64,000 bases of DNA from Limnoperna fortunei (GCA_944474755.1 OX104113.1:52033644-52097643); one strand, 5' to 3'. Positions 11,373 to 24,893 are shown, numbered from the stretch's first letter. The notes: a model not told the origin generated them from the sequence alone. Numbers and translations: made by a program.

Positions 11373-11790
11373 ATTGCAGCTTGTATATTTATCAAAGAAA
11401 ATAAAATACAATTTACTTTAGTATCTAACCAATTAAAAGTGTTTGTCTATCAAAGGGTTACATTTCATAATGGGCTTTTGTACAGTACTTTTCCTCATTG
11501 TTCAGCTCTGGTAATTAGACATGTCCAGGAAATAAAGAAATGGCGCATAATCCAATCATTGGACAAAAGTTATACATAAAAATTGCAGTGTGTATTTAAT
11601 AATTACATATTAACTTATAAGGCTGAAGTCAGGGTAAATTAGTTGGACATGGACCATATATATACATGTATCTTTAGTGAACCATCGGGCAACTTGAGGG
11701 AGATTGTCTAAAATAACAGGGCAACTTAATTTCCTTTTTGAGGCACCTTAACGGGACTTCAGGTCCCAGAACGGCAACAGTGTGGTGAGC
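11373..11790. repeat. Degenerate repeat shared with 43008-43431
   Basis: Shares ordered blocks with 43008-43431: a TATATTTATCAAAGAAAAT start, ATGGCGC(A/G)TAATCCA, and GAGGC(A/G)CC...ACTTCAGGTCCCAG. The 43 kb copy ends in GTTGAGCCCTG, a hAT-like terminus. Here that end is eroded. Confidence 0.5.
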
Positions 11791-14531
11791 GTTGAATATT
11801 ATATATATAGACAACTTGAATTTCTGGCTAATTGGATATTTAGATAGTAAAAGTAAATAAGTATCACTTGCTAGTGAACAGTATTTTACTATATTACTAC
11901 TTAACATAATGTCACCAATAACATCTAGGTTTTCAATTAATACTAGTATTGTCTGTAAACAGTTATATGTACATCTTCTTGACTGAAACCACTCATCTGA
12001 CACATGTACGTTTGTATTGATTTTTTCTGAACTTATCTTGGAAAAAAATATTTCTTGGCCTGTTATAACAATTGACATTAAAACAATAAAAAGGATGATG
12101 AAATAATTTCCATTAGTAAAATTTACTTGATACACAGCATCAATATAAAAATTAAATGGAGACATTCCAGACAAGTCACTAATTCTATCCAAATGTATAA
12201 AATTTGATCCATTTTGTAAAGTTTGATGGTTTTTTTTTTAAATGGTTAAAAGACAAACCATTTTTGTTTCAGTTTGATTTTCAGTTTTATAAAGATTTAA
12301 GCCTTATTTGAAATTTTGAGAGTGTACAGATGATCGTGTTGCATGTATTAGTGATATAAAATGTTCATGCTTTTAAGCATCATCATATTGTTTCAAAGCA
12401 TGTTTATTAGGTTGGCATAATTTAGCTACATTGTATATGCTTGAAGATAATACAAGGCCATGCCCATATATAGTATCAGCAGCCAGACTTGTATTATTGT
12501 ATTGCCTCTATTTCAGAGTTGACTCAAAGATGGCAGTGGCATAGTCACACTTCTTGATCCTCATCTACTTATCTAAAACTTACAAAATTAAAAGTTAATC
12601 CATAGATAATGAACTCCCCATTTGCACCGCCACCAGCTTCTTTTTTTTTGCTATTTGGAATATGGTTTTAATAAAAGTAATTTTCCCTGGGAATTGTGAC
12701 TTTTCTGATCCCCTACTTCTGTGAGTCTATTTGATAGAGAGCAAACCAAACTTTTACACATTGTAACTAATAATTGATGATCTTATTGGAATTATTTACT
12801 TCAAAAGGCATTTGTATCTGCGACATCTTATGTCTCCCTTTCAAGACTCCCATCTAAGTTTGTTTACATTTCAGGAGTTACATAAACTTAGGTTTATTTC
12901 TTGTGAAGTATTTTAAATTATTGATTTTTCAAGCAAGATTCCTAACACTGAGTAATGTTGATGACACAGCTTGTATTTTTAAACTTGTTGCACATGTACA
13001 CATGTGCTTTTCTCCGAATGTAAAAACTAACATTAAGTGCAATGAATTGTCAGTAATATATTCACCTAATTGTTCTTGTTGCATGGTTTGTGAACATTTT
13101 AAGAAAAATTGTGTAAAACTTGACCTAGATAGTGTGTTTAAATGTTTTGTTGGTGTTTTTCCTAATTTGCTGCTATTTGCCCCCAAGGAATTTTTTCTTT
13201 CAATAAGGGCATTGTCTTACATGGTTAGGTAAATTTATGTGGACCTTGTATAATATAATTGCACATTAGACCACAAAAATGTTGGTCATCAAAAGTCCTT
13301 GAAAATGTGATGAGGTCATTAAACAATAATCTCTTGTTTGATATCAGGGCTTGCTTTTAAAGTACATGTACATATTACTCACAGGGTCAGCATGTTGCTT
13401 GCAAAAGATGTGCACTTCTGTTACATGATTGAAATTTATCATAATGTTTGTCTGGAATTGACATGCACCTTACTGATAATGCAGACACTTCTATAAATAG
13501 GACCCTTTGGGTTTTCTATAAGAAATGTTAGTTTTCTCCAGCATTAAAACATTTAAAAAAAAATTTATTAACGCACATTTTCATTTTTTTAAATTTCACT
13601 CTGCAAAATAAAAAAAAGATGTACTAGTAGCTCAAATATTCACGTCGTTACATTACTTGTTTATTCACAATAACTCTTTACAGGTGTAAAGTTAGAACAA
13701 GGAAATATTCAGACCTTGTATGACTAGTGGGGATTGATACAATCAGGCAAGTCATAGCAGGTCTCAAATAAGGTGCACAGCTCATTGGCCTTTTATATGG
13801 TTTAAAACCCACTGTAATTGTTTAAGTAGGAGATTTGTATCTCCCCATTCAGTAAAATAGTAAATATTGGCCGACATAACTTGAAGGTCTATTCAGGGAC
13901 CAAAATGATTGTCAGAGGTTACATTGATACTTATGGAAAGAGAAATAATTATTTTTCTGAAGAGTAAACTGACATGAAATGGGCAAATAAAAACAATTTA
14001 ATCCTTATTTGTGTAGGTAATGGCCAAACATATTTAAAACTACATTGTTTGTATGCTTTGAGGACTGGAAAAGTTGATTACATATAAGATAGACAATCTG
14101 TTGAAACTACTGTAGAAATTAATTAGTTTAAAGATATATCAAAAGTTGTGTGAACAAGAATATTTTGTAATAAAGATTACCTTTTAAAATAGGAACAAAT
14201 TTAGATTGTTGTCATAAATTGGATTAACCTACATGTACTTGTTTAGTTGTTCAGTTGCAATACATTTGTACATGTACTAGTATGAAAATGAAAGGGATAC
14301 CAAAAAGTTAGTGTGTGGCAACAAAGCAGTAATACATGCACAGAACAAATACACATAGTTTATTATAATTGTTATATTAATAGCTGGAAGGTTAAATTTG
14401 TTGATTGATAATCATTGCATTTTGTAATGGACCTGCAAGTTGAATGAAACTGTCAAAATGGAGATGGTAACACATCTGACATGATCTATCAAACACTTGT
14501 CATGAGTAATGCTTCCTGTATGTTATAACTG
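11791..14531. other. Intron 2 segment, nothing recognised
   Basis: Low-complexity AT-rich intronic DNA. Frames at 11674-12192 (-), 12903-13232 (+) and 12929-13186 (-) lack family resemblance and splice context, so they are not called as genes. Confidence 0.5.
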
Positions 14532-14731
14532 NNNNNNNNNNNNNNNNNNNNNNNNNNNNNNNNNNNNNNNNNNNNNNNNNNNNNNNNNNNNNNNNNNNNN
14601 NNNNNNNNNNNNNNNNNNNNNNNNNNNNNNNNNNNNNNNNNNNNNNNNNNNNNNNNNNNNNNNNNNNNNNNNNNNNNNNNNNNNNNNNNNNNNNNNNNNN
14701 NNNNNNNNNNNNNNNNNNNNNNNNNNNNNNN
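14532..14731. other. Assembly gap (200 N)
   Basis: Exactly 200 N inside intron 2, probably a placeholder of unknown true size. Intron 2 length is therefore uncertain. Confidence 0.99.
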
Positions 14732-15234
14732 TAATCGATGGTAGATTAAAAATAGTATTACTGTTTGAAAGTAGGATCTGATAGCTATTTTAACTGCAGG
14801 GATAATGTTAAAAAACACCATACAAAGGTTCAGGGAAAATGTTGTCTAGGTACATGTACATAAAAAAATTAAGATGTCTTTTTGTAAGGAGTGAAAGGTT
14901 TGACCTTCAATTAGTAAACTGTGTCTTTCTGTACCTAGGTTTTATTTTGTGTAATCTTTTCATATTATGTGTGAAGAGAAATAAAACATGATTAAACATA
15001 CAGTTTTCACATAGAAATTAAATGCCTTGATAATATATTCATTGTGCAATATTGGGGTAAATTTTCCTGGGAGGAGATTATAAAATAGGGGTCAATGTCA
15101 TAGTCATTAAATATATCCGGAAATGTAAAGTTTAATTAACAGTTGCAGGAACATTTTCTTTATTTTCTCTATATTGGCGCATACTTACTAAGGTTATGCA
15201 TGCATACATGCAGTTATTACATAAATTGCTTTTT
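14732..15234. other. Intron 2 segment, nothing recognised
   Basis: AT-rich non-coding sequence between the gap and a family A repeat. Confidence 0.5.
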
Positions 15235-17218
15235 AGCTCACCTGACCTGAAGGGTCATGTGAGCTATTGCCATCACTTGGCGTCCGTCGTCGTCCGTCGT
15301 CGTCGTCGTCGTTAACTTTTCTTCAAAAATCTTCTCTTCCAAAACCACTGAAGGGATTGCTTTGAAACTTTGCATACATCATCAGTAAAATGCCCTCTAC
15401 CAAGTTTGCCCAAATCATGGCCTCAGACCAACCAACATGGCCGCCATGGCTAAAAATAGAACAGAGGGGTCAAAATACAGTTTTTGCTTATAGTTCAAAA
15501 AGTATAACAGATACAGGAAAACCGAAGAGACCTTACTTCTTCAGCATCTAAAGCTCTACAAAACACTCCATTGGGTCAAAGTTGTATGATGACTCCTTGT
15601 AGGAGTTATTGCCCTTTAATTGTCAAAATTGATGATTTTTGCCATTTTTGCCTCAAAATCTTGAAAATTATTAGAACTAGAGAAAAAGTTAGCATTGCTT
15701 AATTGTTCTGCTCTATGAGGGCTACAAAAATGACTTAAGGGTCAAGATTGTCTGATTAACCGTTTAAGAGTTATTCACCTTGAACTGTTTTTTTTAATCG
15801 GTTTTAATTGATTTTTTAAAATCTTCTCCTCTGAAACAACTGAAAGTACTGCTTTGAAACTTTGTACACATCATCTGTCAAATGTCCTCAACCAAGTTTG
15901 CACCTACCATGGCTGCAGATTAACCAACATGGCCACAATGGCTAAAAATAGGATGGGGGGGGGGGGGCCGGTAAAATACAGTTTTTGGCTTATATTTAAA
16001 AAAGTGTAACAGATACAGGAAAACCGAAGAGACATGCCTTCATCTGCATCAAAAGCTCTACGAAACACTCCATTGGGTTGAAGTTGTATGATGACTCCTT
16101 ATAGGAGTTATTGCCCTTTAATTGTCGAAATTGATTATTTTTGACATTTTTGCCTCAAAATCTTGAAAATTATTAGAACTAGAGAAAAAGTTAGCATTGC
16201 TTAATTGTTCTGCTCTATGAGGGCTACAAAAATGACTTTAGGGTCAAGATTGTCTGATTAACCGTTTAAGAGTTATTCCCCTTGAACTGTTTTTTTTAAT
16301 CGGTTTTAATTGATTTTTTAAAATCTTCTTCTCTGAAACAACTGAAAGTACTGCTTTGAAACTTTGTACACATCATCTGTCAAATGTCCTCAACCAAGTT
16401 TGCACCTACCATGGCTGCAGATTAACCAACATGGCCACCATGGCTAAAAATAGGATCGTGGGGGGGCAGTAAAATACAGTTTTTGGCTTATATTTAAAAA
16501 AGTGTAACAGATACAGGAAAACCGAAGAGACATGCCTTCATCTGCATCAAAAGCTCTACGAAACACTTCATTGGGTTGAAGTTGTATGATGACTCCTTAT
16601 AGGAGTTATTGCCCTTTAATTGTCGAAATTGATTATTTTTGACATGTTTGCCTCAAAATCTTGAAAATTATTAGAACTAGAGAAAAAGTTAGCATTGCGT
16701 AATTGTTCTGCTCTATGAGGGCTACAAAAATGACTTTAGGGTCAAGATTGTCTGATGAACCGTTTAGGAATTATTCTCCTTGAACATTTTTTTAATCAAT
16801 TTTACTTGATTTTAAAAAATCTTCTCCTCTTAAACCAATGAAAGGACTGCTTTGAAACATTGCACACATCATCTTTAGGATGTCCTCTACCAAAATTGTG
16901 CAAATCATGACACCTGACTACCTACATAGCTACATTGGATTAAAATAGAAAAAATGAAAAGGGGGGGGGGGGGGGTTGAGAGAGTTTTCGACTGATAGTT
17001 AAAAAAGTATAACAGGTACAGCAAATTTGAAGTGAACCTCCCTTCTCCCTCTAACCATCAAAAGATCCTCCTTATAGGAGTTATTTCCCTTAAAAGGTCA
17101 AAATTAATGATTTTTGCAGAAGTGTTGGGCAATTCCTTATAGCAAAGAAAAGCTGGATAAAAAAGGGTTGTTTGGTTTCAGGTTCAGGTGAGCGATACAG
17201 GCTCCTGGGAGCCTCTAG
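15235..17218. repeat. Family A element with about three ~490-bp core units
   Basis: 1984 bp. The 5' cap AGCTCACCTGACC follows an oligo-T run and is succeeded by a GTC/CGT microsatellite (about 15283-15312). Tandem core units are marked by AACAGATACAGGAAAAC at about 15502, 16008 and 16505. The end has TCAGGTGAGC (inverse of the cap), the perfect palindrome AGGCTCCTGGGAGCCT and CTAG followed by T. Long G tracts (about 15955-15967 and 16961-16974) are likely to be miscounted. Short frames within are not genes. Confidence 0.85.
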
Positions 17219-17982
17219 TTTTTCACTGAATGCAGATTTATGAAATATTCAAATAATTTCTTTGGTTTTCTTTGATACATTTCCTCTATATAATTATTTA
17301 TAGAATTTGTTTGGTAAATTTTTAGAGGGCAATTAATTGGCACTTTTTTGTTTGCTAGTCCACAGTAATATGTAGGAAAACTGAAAACATCTACCCAAAA
17401 TAAATACGTCATCTTTGACCTTATGAAACAGTTCAGTTTGAGTTGAGATCTAACAGCAAATACACATTCAGCTAAAAACATACATTTAATTGTTTAAACT
17501 GCATGTTACAAATGGACAAATTACATTCACAAGTGTAGCAAGTACATTTAACAAGTTTACAAATAAACACACAATTAAAACTAATTTGGAGACATTGTCA
17601 GGCTAAATTCAGGTCCAGACAATTAATAAGGCTGATTCATTGATTGGGGGAGTTTTTTACGGCCTACTACACCGACAACTTAATGCGGTTGGTCGGACTG
17701 TTTGAAGGCTGATTCACAATCTAGTCCAGATTTTATACAGTGCCCATTCTGTTCTGAACAATGTCTATTAAATACTTGCTTTAGATCTGTTTATGCAATT
17801 TTTGGAGAATTTTACAGCACTTGTATTAATTTGTTAAAATTGGAAAGCAATTATCTGGGTTCTTTGATTTGCATAAAAACAGCTGTTAATAAGGCTGGAA
17901 ATTATCCAGTGATTCACATTCTGAAGACTTCAAATTGAATACAGATTTGCATCAGAATACTAAATTTATGCTTCATTTTCAG
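17219..17982. other. 3' end of intron 2, nothing recognised
   Basis: AT-rich sequence leading to the exon 3 acceptor. Frames at 17215-17481 (-) and 17702-17938 (+) are not supported by any family resemblance. Confidence 0.5.
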
Positions 17983-18036
17983 GTTGCCATAAAGATTATT
18001 GATAAAACACAGTTAAACCCATCAAGTCTAGCAAAG
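17983..18036 (+). CDS. MARK: MARK coding exon 3 (ATP-anchoring lysine)
   Basis: 18 codons, residues 70-87: VAIKIIDKTQLNPSSLAK. K73 in VAIK is the invariant lysine that anchors ATP phosphates. Acceptor CATTTTCAG at 17982; donor AAG|GTAAGT at 18037; phase 0 both sides. The sequence is near-identical to vertebrate MARKs. Confidence 0.97.
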
Positions 18037-19701
18037 GTAAGTGTCAAATAGAAAGTTTTTTTTCACCTTTTGGAAATCAATTTTGTGTGTGTAAAAATTC
18101 ACATACATGTCAGTCTGGTACATGTTTTGGAAATTATGCTATTGATATCATAGCAGCATGGCATTGTGTAACACCTAAATAACTTAATGGACTTGAGCAC
18201 ACATGGCATCAATAATGCATGCTGTATTACATATATTTCATATAAGCTTATTCCATGAGCCATTGACTTGGGAAAGATTCCATTTTACTGCGTACATTGT
18301 CAGGCTACCAGCTTATGTCAGTGTAACAGATGTGTTTTAAAATATTAATCAGACCAATGAATAATATTGTGATTTGTTTACCTTTTTGTTGACTCATTCA
18401 TAATGTAAACAACATTTATGGAATATCTTAATTGTAATCTAGTGTTAATCGGTAATTAGTTTTTGCTCCTTTTTTGGACTTGTTATATGACCTAAGAAGA
18501 GTATCACTTGTACATAAAATAAAAACCATCATTGTCAAAAAATATTAACTTGTTTTTTTTAATGGGCTTTTTTGCAACAGGAATACACTCATCTCCTGGT
18601 CTTACCTAATTATAGATCAAATATATATGCAAATTTTGTTTAATCACAGTCCATATGTGTACTTATCTTCTTCTAGCTTTATCTTCTAGCTTTATTCTCA
18701 TAAACCAAGCATTTAGGTACTTATAACAGGGATCATTAATTTTACCTGTATGACTGAAACAATCAGGGAGAAATTAATTATACAAATGTTTGTTCAGCAA
18801 TAAAATTGTTTTAATAGTAAATTGGTGATTATTTGAACATGATGAATTACCATAAATATAATTTAATGATAATTTGAAATGAATTGCCTTGCCCTTTGAC
18901 CTTGTCATTTCCTGTAGATGTACATGTATGTGACATTAATGTAAAATGTCTTTGAAGCTATAGTATTCCACAATGTGCACCCAACTTTATTTGTTCCTTA
19001 TTAAAATTTGTGTATTTTTTAAGGCTATAATAAAAATCAACATTCTCATTTCTCATTCTCTGCCTGCCCCAATTTTTGTTATTTATGATATCACATTTTG
19101 AAAAAAAATGACGCCCAACTTAAATTCTGGAAATATCAGTAAAGTGGCTGATAATGGTTAGAACTGGGATATTAGATTTTTAGGCAACATCCAGTTTCAA
19201 TCATATAACAAAGGAAAAACGAACATTCCTGTTATTTCCTTTAAAATTGATTATACCTTTAAAAAAGATAGTATCCTTTATATATACTGGTACTGGTTCT
19301 TTGATGGCATACAAAAAATATTAAATATAAAAGAAGGTGTAACTACATGTACAAGAATCTTTTTTGCAGTTCTGCAAAGTATTGTCCTGTCATGATACAT
19401 TGAGTCCTTGATGTTAATGTATTGAATTATCTTAAAGTAATTGACTGAAGAAATACTACATTGCTATATATTGGGAATACTTTTATTGTTAACCTTTTAT
19501 TAACTTAAGAGATGAAAATGTTCTATTCTCGAATGTTAATTATCTTGTTTAAGGCCTTTCAAAAAAACATCACAAAACATTTATGTTACATGTACATGTA
19601 ACAATTAGTTGAACGAATAAATTGAACATAATTGTTATCTTTTAGACCTAGTGTAGATCACATGCTTATCCTAAAGTAAATATTTATTTTTTCCATTGTA
19701 G
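18037..19701. other. Intron 3, nothing recognised
   Basis: 1665 bp of AT-rich sequence with no repeat family or conserved element seen. Confidence 0.6.
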
Positions 19702-19750
19702 TTATTTCGAGAAGTTAGAATTATGAAGATGTTGGATCATCCAAATATAG
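19702..19750 (+). CDS. MARK: MARK coding exon 4 (helix C)
   Basis: Residues 88-103 (LFREVRIMKMLDHPNI) plus the first base of V104. E91 is the helix-C glutamate that pairs with K73. Acceptor CATTGTAG at 19701; donor ATAG|GTAAAA at 19751, phase 1. Confidence 0.96.
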
Positions 19751-19770
19751 GTAAAATGTTTTATTTGACA

Positions 19771-20140
19771 TTTTTAGCTCACCTGGACCAAGGTCAATGT
19801 ATGCTTTTGCCATCACTTGGCATTCGTTGTCTGACTGTCTTAGAATTTAAAAAAAAATCTCCTGAAACTACTAGGCCATTTTTAATGGCCACAATCATCC
19901 ATAAGGTTCCTTATTTCAAATTTGTATCCAGGGTATAAATCAAAGAAAAAAGATGGCAACTGGCACTGTTACTTAAAATAACATGTTTTTGTCAACATCT
20001 AAAAAATTTACATAGCTATAGAGAAAACTGTTACCACAAATTGATCAGCACATTAAGCTCTTTTATAGTTGCAATTTGTTGTGTAATGGCTTCATGTATG
20101 AGTTATTAAACTTTAACGATGAAATTAGGGAGATGAGCAG
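19771..20140. repeat. Family A-related element, 5' part, degenerate
   Basis: TTTTTAGCTCACCTGGACC starts 20 nt after the exon 4 donor, followed by GCCATCACTTGGCATTCG and then a diverged core (TCTCCTGAAACTACTAGGCC). No terminal palindrome or CTAG end is found, so the 3' part is lost or unrecognisable. Confidence 0.6.
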
Positions 20141-20536
20141 GTGGGGAAAATAGGGTATCAGTTATGTGTAATCAGCTCCTCCTGCAGTTTTCAACCAAGA
20201 TCTCTGAAACTTCACAGAAAATTGCACATGTATTTAAGTTGTGCACCTTCTATTATGGAATTGTTCTACGATATTTTTCCTAATTTTTCTGACTTGGAAC
20301 TTTTTCATTTTCAGAACATTTGAAGACGATGCCTATTTTGTGTAATAAACTCCCCGTACATTATTTTACACAAATCAAATACCTTTCAACAAATTGTAAA
20401 ACATTCCTGGTTTATTAAATCACTTTGCAACTCGGCCATGTTAGACTTTTGCTATTTTTACAATATAACTTGAAAATGATAAGAGCTAGATTTACATTGT
20501 TAATTGCTTAAATGATCAACAAGACAACCCCTTTTT

Positions 20537-21368
20537 AGCTCACCTGACCCGAAGGGTCATGTGAGCGATTGCCATCACTTGGCATCCGTCGTCGTCGTTA
20601 ACTTTTCTTCTAAAATCTTCTCCTCCGAAACCACTGAAGGGATTGATTTGAAACTTTGCACACATCATCAATAAAATGTCCTCTACCAAGTTTGCCTAAA
20701 TCATGGCCTCAGACCAACCAACATGGCTGCCATGGCTAAAAATAGAACAGGGGGGGTCAAAATACAGTTTTTGGCTTATAGTTCAAAAAGTATAACAGAT
20801 ACAGGAAAACCAAAGAGACCTTCCTTCTTCAGCATCAAAAGCTCCACAAAACACTCCATTGGGTCAAAGTTGTATGATGATTTTTGCCATTTTTGCCTTA
20901 AAATCTTGAAAATTATTAGAACTAGAGAAAAAATTAGCATTGCTTAATTGTTCTGCTCTATGAGGGCTACAAAAATGACTATGGGTCAAGATTGTCTGAT
21001 GAACCATTTAGGAATTATTCTCCTTGAACATTTTTTTAATCAATTTTACTTGATTTTAAAAAATCTTCTCCTCTTTAACCCTTTAAAGGACTGCTTTGAA
21101 ACATTGCACACATCATCTTTAGGACATCCTCTACCAAAATTGTGCAAATCATGACACCTGACTAGCTACATAGCATTTTGAAGTGAACCTCCCTTCTCCC
21201 TCTAAGCATCAAAAGCTCATCCTTATAGGAATTATTTCCCTTAAAAGGTAAAAATTAATGACTTTTGCAGAAGTGTTGGGCAATTCCTTATAGCAAAGAA
21301 AAGCTGGATAAAAAGGGTTGTTTGGTTTCAGGTTCAGGTGAGCGATACAGGCTCCTGGGACCCTCTAG
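20537..21368. repeat. Family A element, single core unit
   Basis: 832 bp with the AGCTCACCTGACCC cap, short GTC microsatellite, one core unit carrying an internal deletion, and the TCAGGTGAGC/AGGCTCCTGGGACCCT/CTAG end flanked by T. It sits in intron 4. The deletion relative to the 15235 copy removes the stretch between TTGTATGATGA and TTTTTGCCATTTTTGCC. Confidence 0.85.
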
Positions 21369-21900
21369 TTTTATAAAATTTTCAGTTTTTGTCCTGCAAC
21401 CTAAAAACAATAACAGCAAGACTAAAACAGCAAATTCAAAAACACCAGCAGAACAATTCACTTTATTGGTCTGAAATTGTTAGATTCCTCTTTATAGGAG
21501 TTGTTGCCCTTTAATGACGATATTGTATGAAATTTATGTTTTTGTCCTATAACCTAAAAACTATAACACAGGGCTTGCATTGGAGGGTGACTTGGGCAAA
21601 GAAGTCAACTTATTGTGGTCCAACAACTGAATACCAGTTCAAATCGAAAGAAAGTATGAAAATTTCAGGAGCAGATATAAATTGAGTCCTGCAGATTGCA
21701 AATACGATGCTGCATGTGTTAAAATTACTATTGCAATGATTTAAACTTAATAAAAATTGTATTTTGTCAGTCACTTTTGAACAGTTGAATTTAAATCTGT
21801 TTATATACTTTTAATAGTGAATTTAAATTAACTTTATTATATTATTTGTTTCCCAATGATGTCATTTTCTTGTTCTAGTTCTATTTCATTTATAATACAT
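21369..21900. repeat. Family A-like fragment and partial CAGGGCTT hAT-like copy
   Basis: About 21485-21515 repeats a family A-like CTTTATAGGAGTTGTTGCCC block. At about 21572 a diverged copy of the hAT-like family of 24894 begins (CAGGGCTTGCATTGGAGGG, then GAAGAAGTCAAC) and fades by about 21900 without a clear second end. Confidence 0.5.
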
Positions 21901-22499
21901 CTAATGATGAACCATTTATTTTAATGACAGTTATGTGAAAGTTGATTCTTTTTTCAATTGTCATGAAAATGTGTTATACAAATAGACTGATTAGTGAATC
22001 AAACTGTTTTGTTCTGGAATATCTTTTATACTTAATCCTCTATAAATTTAGAACTTTAGAAAATTCCAGGAAGTCACTATTTTATTTGCTACATCATACA
22101 TTTTTTCCCACTCAAGTAAGAAGACATTTGGATATTATACTGCCAAACACTTGCTTCTTTCAAGCAATTTCATTGGTTGATATTTTGAAGGTTTGAGTTG
22201 ACTTTGTATGAAAATCTTCTTGTCCAGGAATATCCTTGTTAAGTTGTCAGGGTTTTGTGGATGCAGAATCCCTAACTTGTGTGGATGGAAAATTGTCAGA
22301 TAACTTCTTACAGAAATTAATTGCTCTTTTATAATTTTTCCTGAAATATTTATCTTTTGCCCTGTAACATGAATGTCATAATGGTTAGAGTGAAGCTGCT
22401 GTAAATTGCACAGATGATCAGCAAACAAGCCTACAAATCATTGCTTAGTCCAGTCTTTAATAATCAGTTTTTGTGGAATAAATAAGTCTATAACACTTG
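21901..22499. other. Intron 4 segment, nothing certain
   Basis: May include the eroded remainder of the hAT-like copy that starts at 21572. Frames at 21942-22196 (+) and 22135-22428 (-) overlap on opposite strands and show no family. Confidence 0.4.
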
Positions 22500-22514
22500 A
22501 GTAAAACTGTTAAT

Positions 22515-23690
22515 TACAACCCACGCAATGAAGTTGCTGGGGGGTATAATGTTTTTGGCACTTAGTTTGACCCTCAGTTACTCCGTGTGTCATGCTGTTG
22601 TCACCTGGATAGCGCTCTCATTTCTTAAAGATTTTCATGAAACTTTGGGAAATGGTTACTTATAGAATCTTCTTGGATGGGATTGATTTTCAGGGAAATT
22701 CGTCAAGGGAGGCCATATTTTGGAGGGGGACTTAGTCAACTCTCATTAAAATGTATATTCAATGTTGTCGCCTGAATAGCGCTTTCATTTCTAAATAGAT
22801 TTTCATAAAACTTTGGGAAATTATTACTTATAGTAAGTTCTTGGATGGGATTGATTTTCCAGGAAATTCGTCAAGGGGGACCATATTTGTTGGAGGGGGA
22901 CTTAGTCAACTTTCATAATTGATTGTATGTCTGCTTTACGTCCAGCGAGCAGTATTTCAGCTATATTCAGGACGGGAACAAGTTAACAAACAATAAATCA
23001 ACGGAAAATTGGGGGTGGGATGGGTCACAGGGAATACAATTTTGACTGCCACTAGAAAAGTATGGAGTTTTGGGTAGGGGCGGAAAATTTAGCCTTTGGT
23101 AGCAGCTACAATGAGCCTACTCTTTTTGGAAATCTACAGAAGGGGTCTTTATCGTGCAAGGAGCGTGGCACTCTCCAAACAGGTTACCCACTATGGTCTA
23201 CGGTCAGGCTTTCAGTATTATGACTTGACAACCTCCCAACGAGAGGGTCTCCCCTATCTGCCACCCAGAGACGCGCTGGGCTGCTCTGTGGGTCGAGCAC
23301 TGGGAACCCTCACAGTATGGTCCCAGTCAACTTTCATGAACATGTATATTCAATGTTGTGGACTGGATAGAGCTTTCATTTCTAAATTTATTTTCATGAA
23401 ACTTTAGGAAACTGTTATTTATATTAGGTGCTTGGATGGAAATGATTTTCAGGAAATTTGGCAAGAGGGACCATATTTATGGGACTAAGTCAACTTTCAT
23501 GAACATGTATATTCAATGTTGTTGCCTGGATAGCACTTTCTTTTCTTAATGGATTTTCATGAAACTTTAAGAAATTGTTACTTATTGTATGTGCTAGGAT
23601 AGGATTGATTTTCAGGGAATTTCGTCGAGGGGGACATATTTTTGGGAGGGTGACTTAGTCAACTTGTTTTTAATTTACATTCAATGTTGT
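22515..23690. repeat. Family E tandem repeat (~165-bp units) interrupted by an insertion
   Basis: Units containing GGATAGCGCTTTCATTTCT, TTTCATGAAACTTTGGGAAA and GGGGACCATATTT recur with the TTTCATGAAACTT landmark at 22633, 22801, 23392 and 23555. The 591-bp step between the second and third equals one unit plus about 425 bp of unrelated DNA (about 22923-23325), which therefore inserted into the array. The + frame 23096-23407 spans that insert and is not a gene. Confidence 0.65.
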
Positions 23691-24461
23691 CATTTCTTAA
23701 ATTAACCTTAGGGACAAGGCCTACAAATAATTTAATTGTCAGAAATTGTCTGCTGACACTTTATAATGGTAAACAAAATTTTTGAAGAAATATTAGTTTT
23801 TGCCCAGTAACTTTAAGAAACTGTCATTGCAAAATTTGGATATAGTTAAGACATGCATCCATGCATCCGTCCATCAAACTTTTGTGGACTCAACTCCCCT
23901 GAAACCTGTTGACAGATTTCTTTGATATTTGATAGGATTAATTGTTAATATGGGCAGATGTGCATATTCTACCAGTATTTTGATTTGTCAAATTTTGTAG
24001 GAGTTATGGGACTTAGACCATGGGTAGATGTGCATACTCAACCATCATTTTCATTCATCGCTTGTTTGACATAATTTTACTGCATCAATGTTTGTATTAC
24101 TCTTCTTTAAACAAATAATATTACGATTATAATCATCCCCTTTGACCATGTTATGCTGAGGAGAAAGACTTGATTCATACACAACTACTTGACATGAACA
24201 ATACACTTTCCTTGTATATATAAACACTTTCAGCGTATAATTTTTATGTTTAGTTTGCATTACATTGAGGATAAAAGGATGACATCATAATTTTAGAGTA
24301 TGCTACCATCCATCTGCTGTACATAGCAAATTTTAAAATTCTACAATCTGTGTATACTGACCTTCAGAATTCCTAAATCCATTCTGTGTGTGGTAAACGA
24401 AAAAATAGACAATCTGTTTTGTGCTGTGCATGTTGCAAGTATTTTTTTGTTCTTCTTTCAG
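23691..24461. other. 3' part of intron 4, nothing recognised
   Basis: AT-rich intronic DNA up to the exon 5 acceptor. Confidence 0.5.
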
Positions 24462-24527
24462 TCAAACTATTTGAAGTTATACAAACAGAAAAGACATTAT
24501 ATTTAGTGATGGAATATGCAAGTGGGG
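24462..24527 (+). CDS. MARK: MARK coding exon 5 (hinge region)
   Basis: Completes V104 and encodes [21 protein letters not shown] (105-125) plus the first base of G126. The hinge MEYASGG is as in all MARKs. Acceptor TTCTTTCAG at 24461, donor GGG|GTAAGT at 24528, phase 1. Confidence 0.96.
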
Positions 24528-24893
24528 GTAAGTATTGCTAGTTAAATACTTTCGTTAAAATATCTAATGTAATGTTATATATTGTGGTCTTGCAGACAGT
24601 ATCTGTAATAATCATTAAGGGTAATTGAATTTCTTGCTTAACTGTTGTTTATTGATTGTCAAAAATTTTTTCATTGTTTATATAAATCCGGTGAGATTTT
24701 GGAGCCTCTGTTTACATGTACCTTTTAGTTAATTGCCATTGAATGAGCAAAATAATATAAACTTAAATTGCGAGAAAAAAAAAAGAAATTCAGGTCTCAA
24801 CTGATAATGGATTCTAAAAAAAACTACAGATTTGAACAATAGTAAGGAATTTGCAGTATACTTATGGTGTACCAATTAATAAAACGTTGCAAT

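Noticed and set aside
11674..12192. 172-aa minus-strand frame, the longest unspliced frame
   Set aside because: No recognisable domain or splice context; it overlaps an eroded repeat at its C-terminal end and is compatible with chance in AT-rich DNA.
15955..16974. Long poly-G tracts considered as G-quadruplex signals
   Set aside because: They are single homopolymer runs inside family A copies with variable length and are likely sequencing or assembly-sensitive.
23096..23407. 103-aa + frame with relatively GC-rich codons
   Set aside because: It lies across an insertion in a tandem repeat array; no known domain is recognisable.
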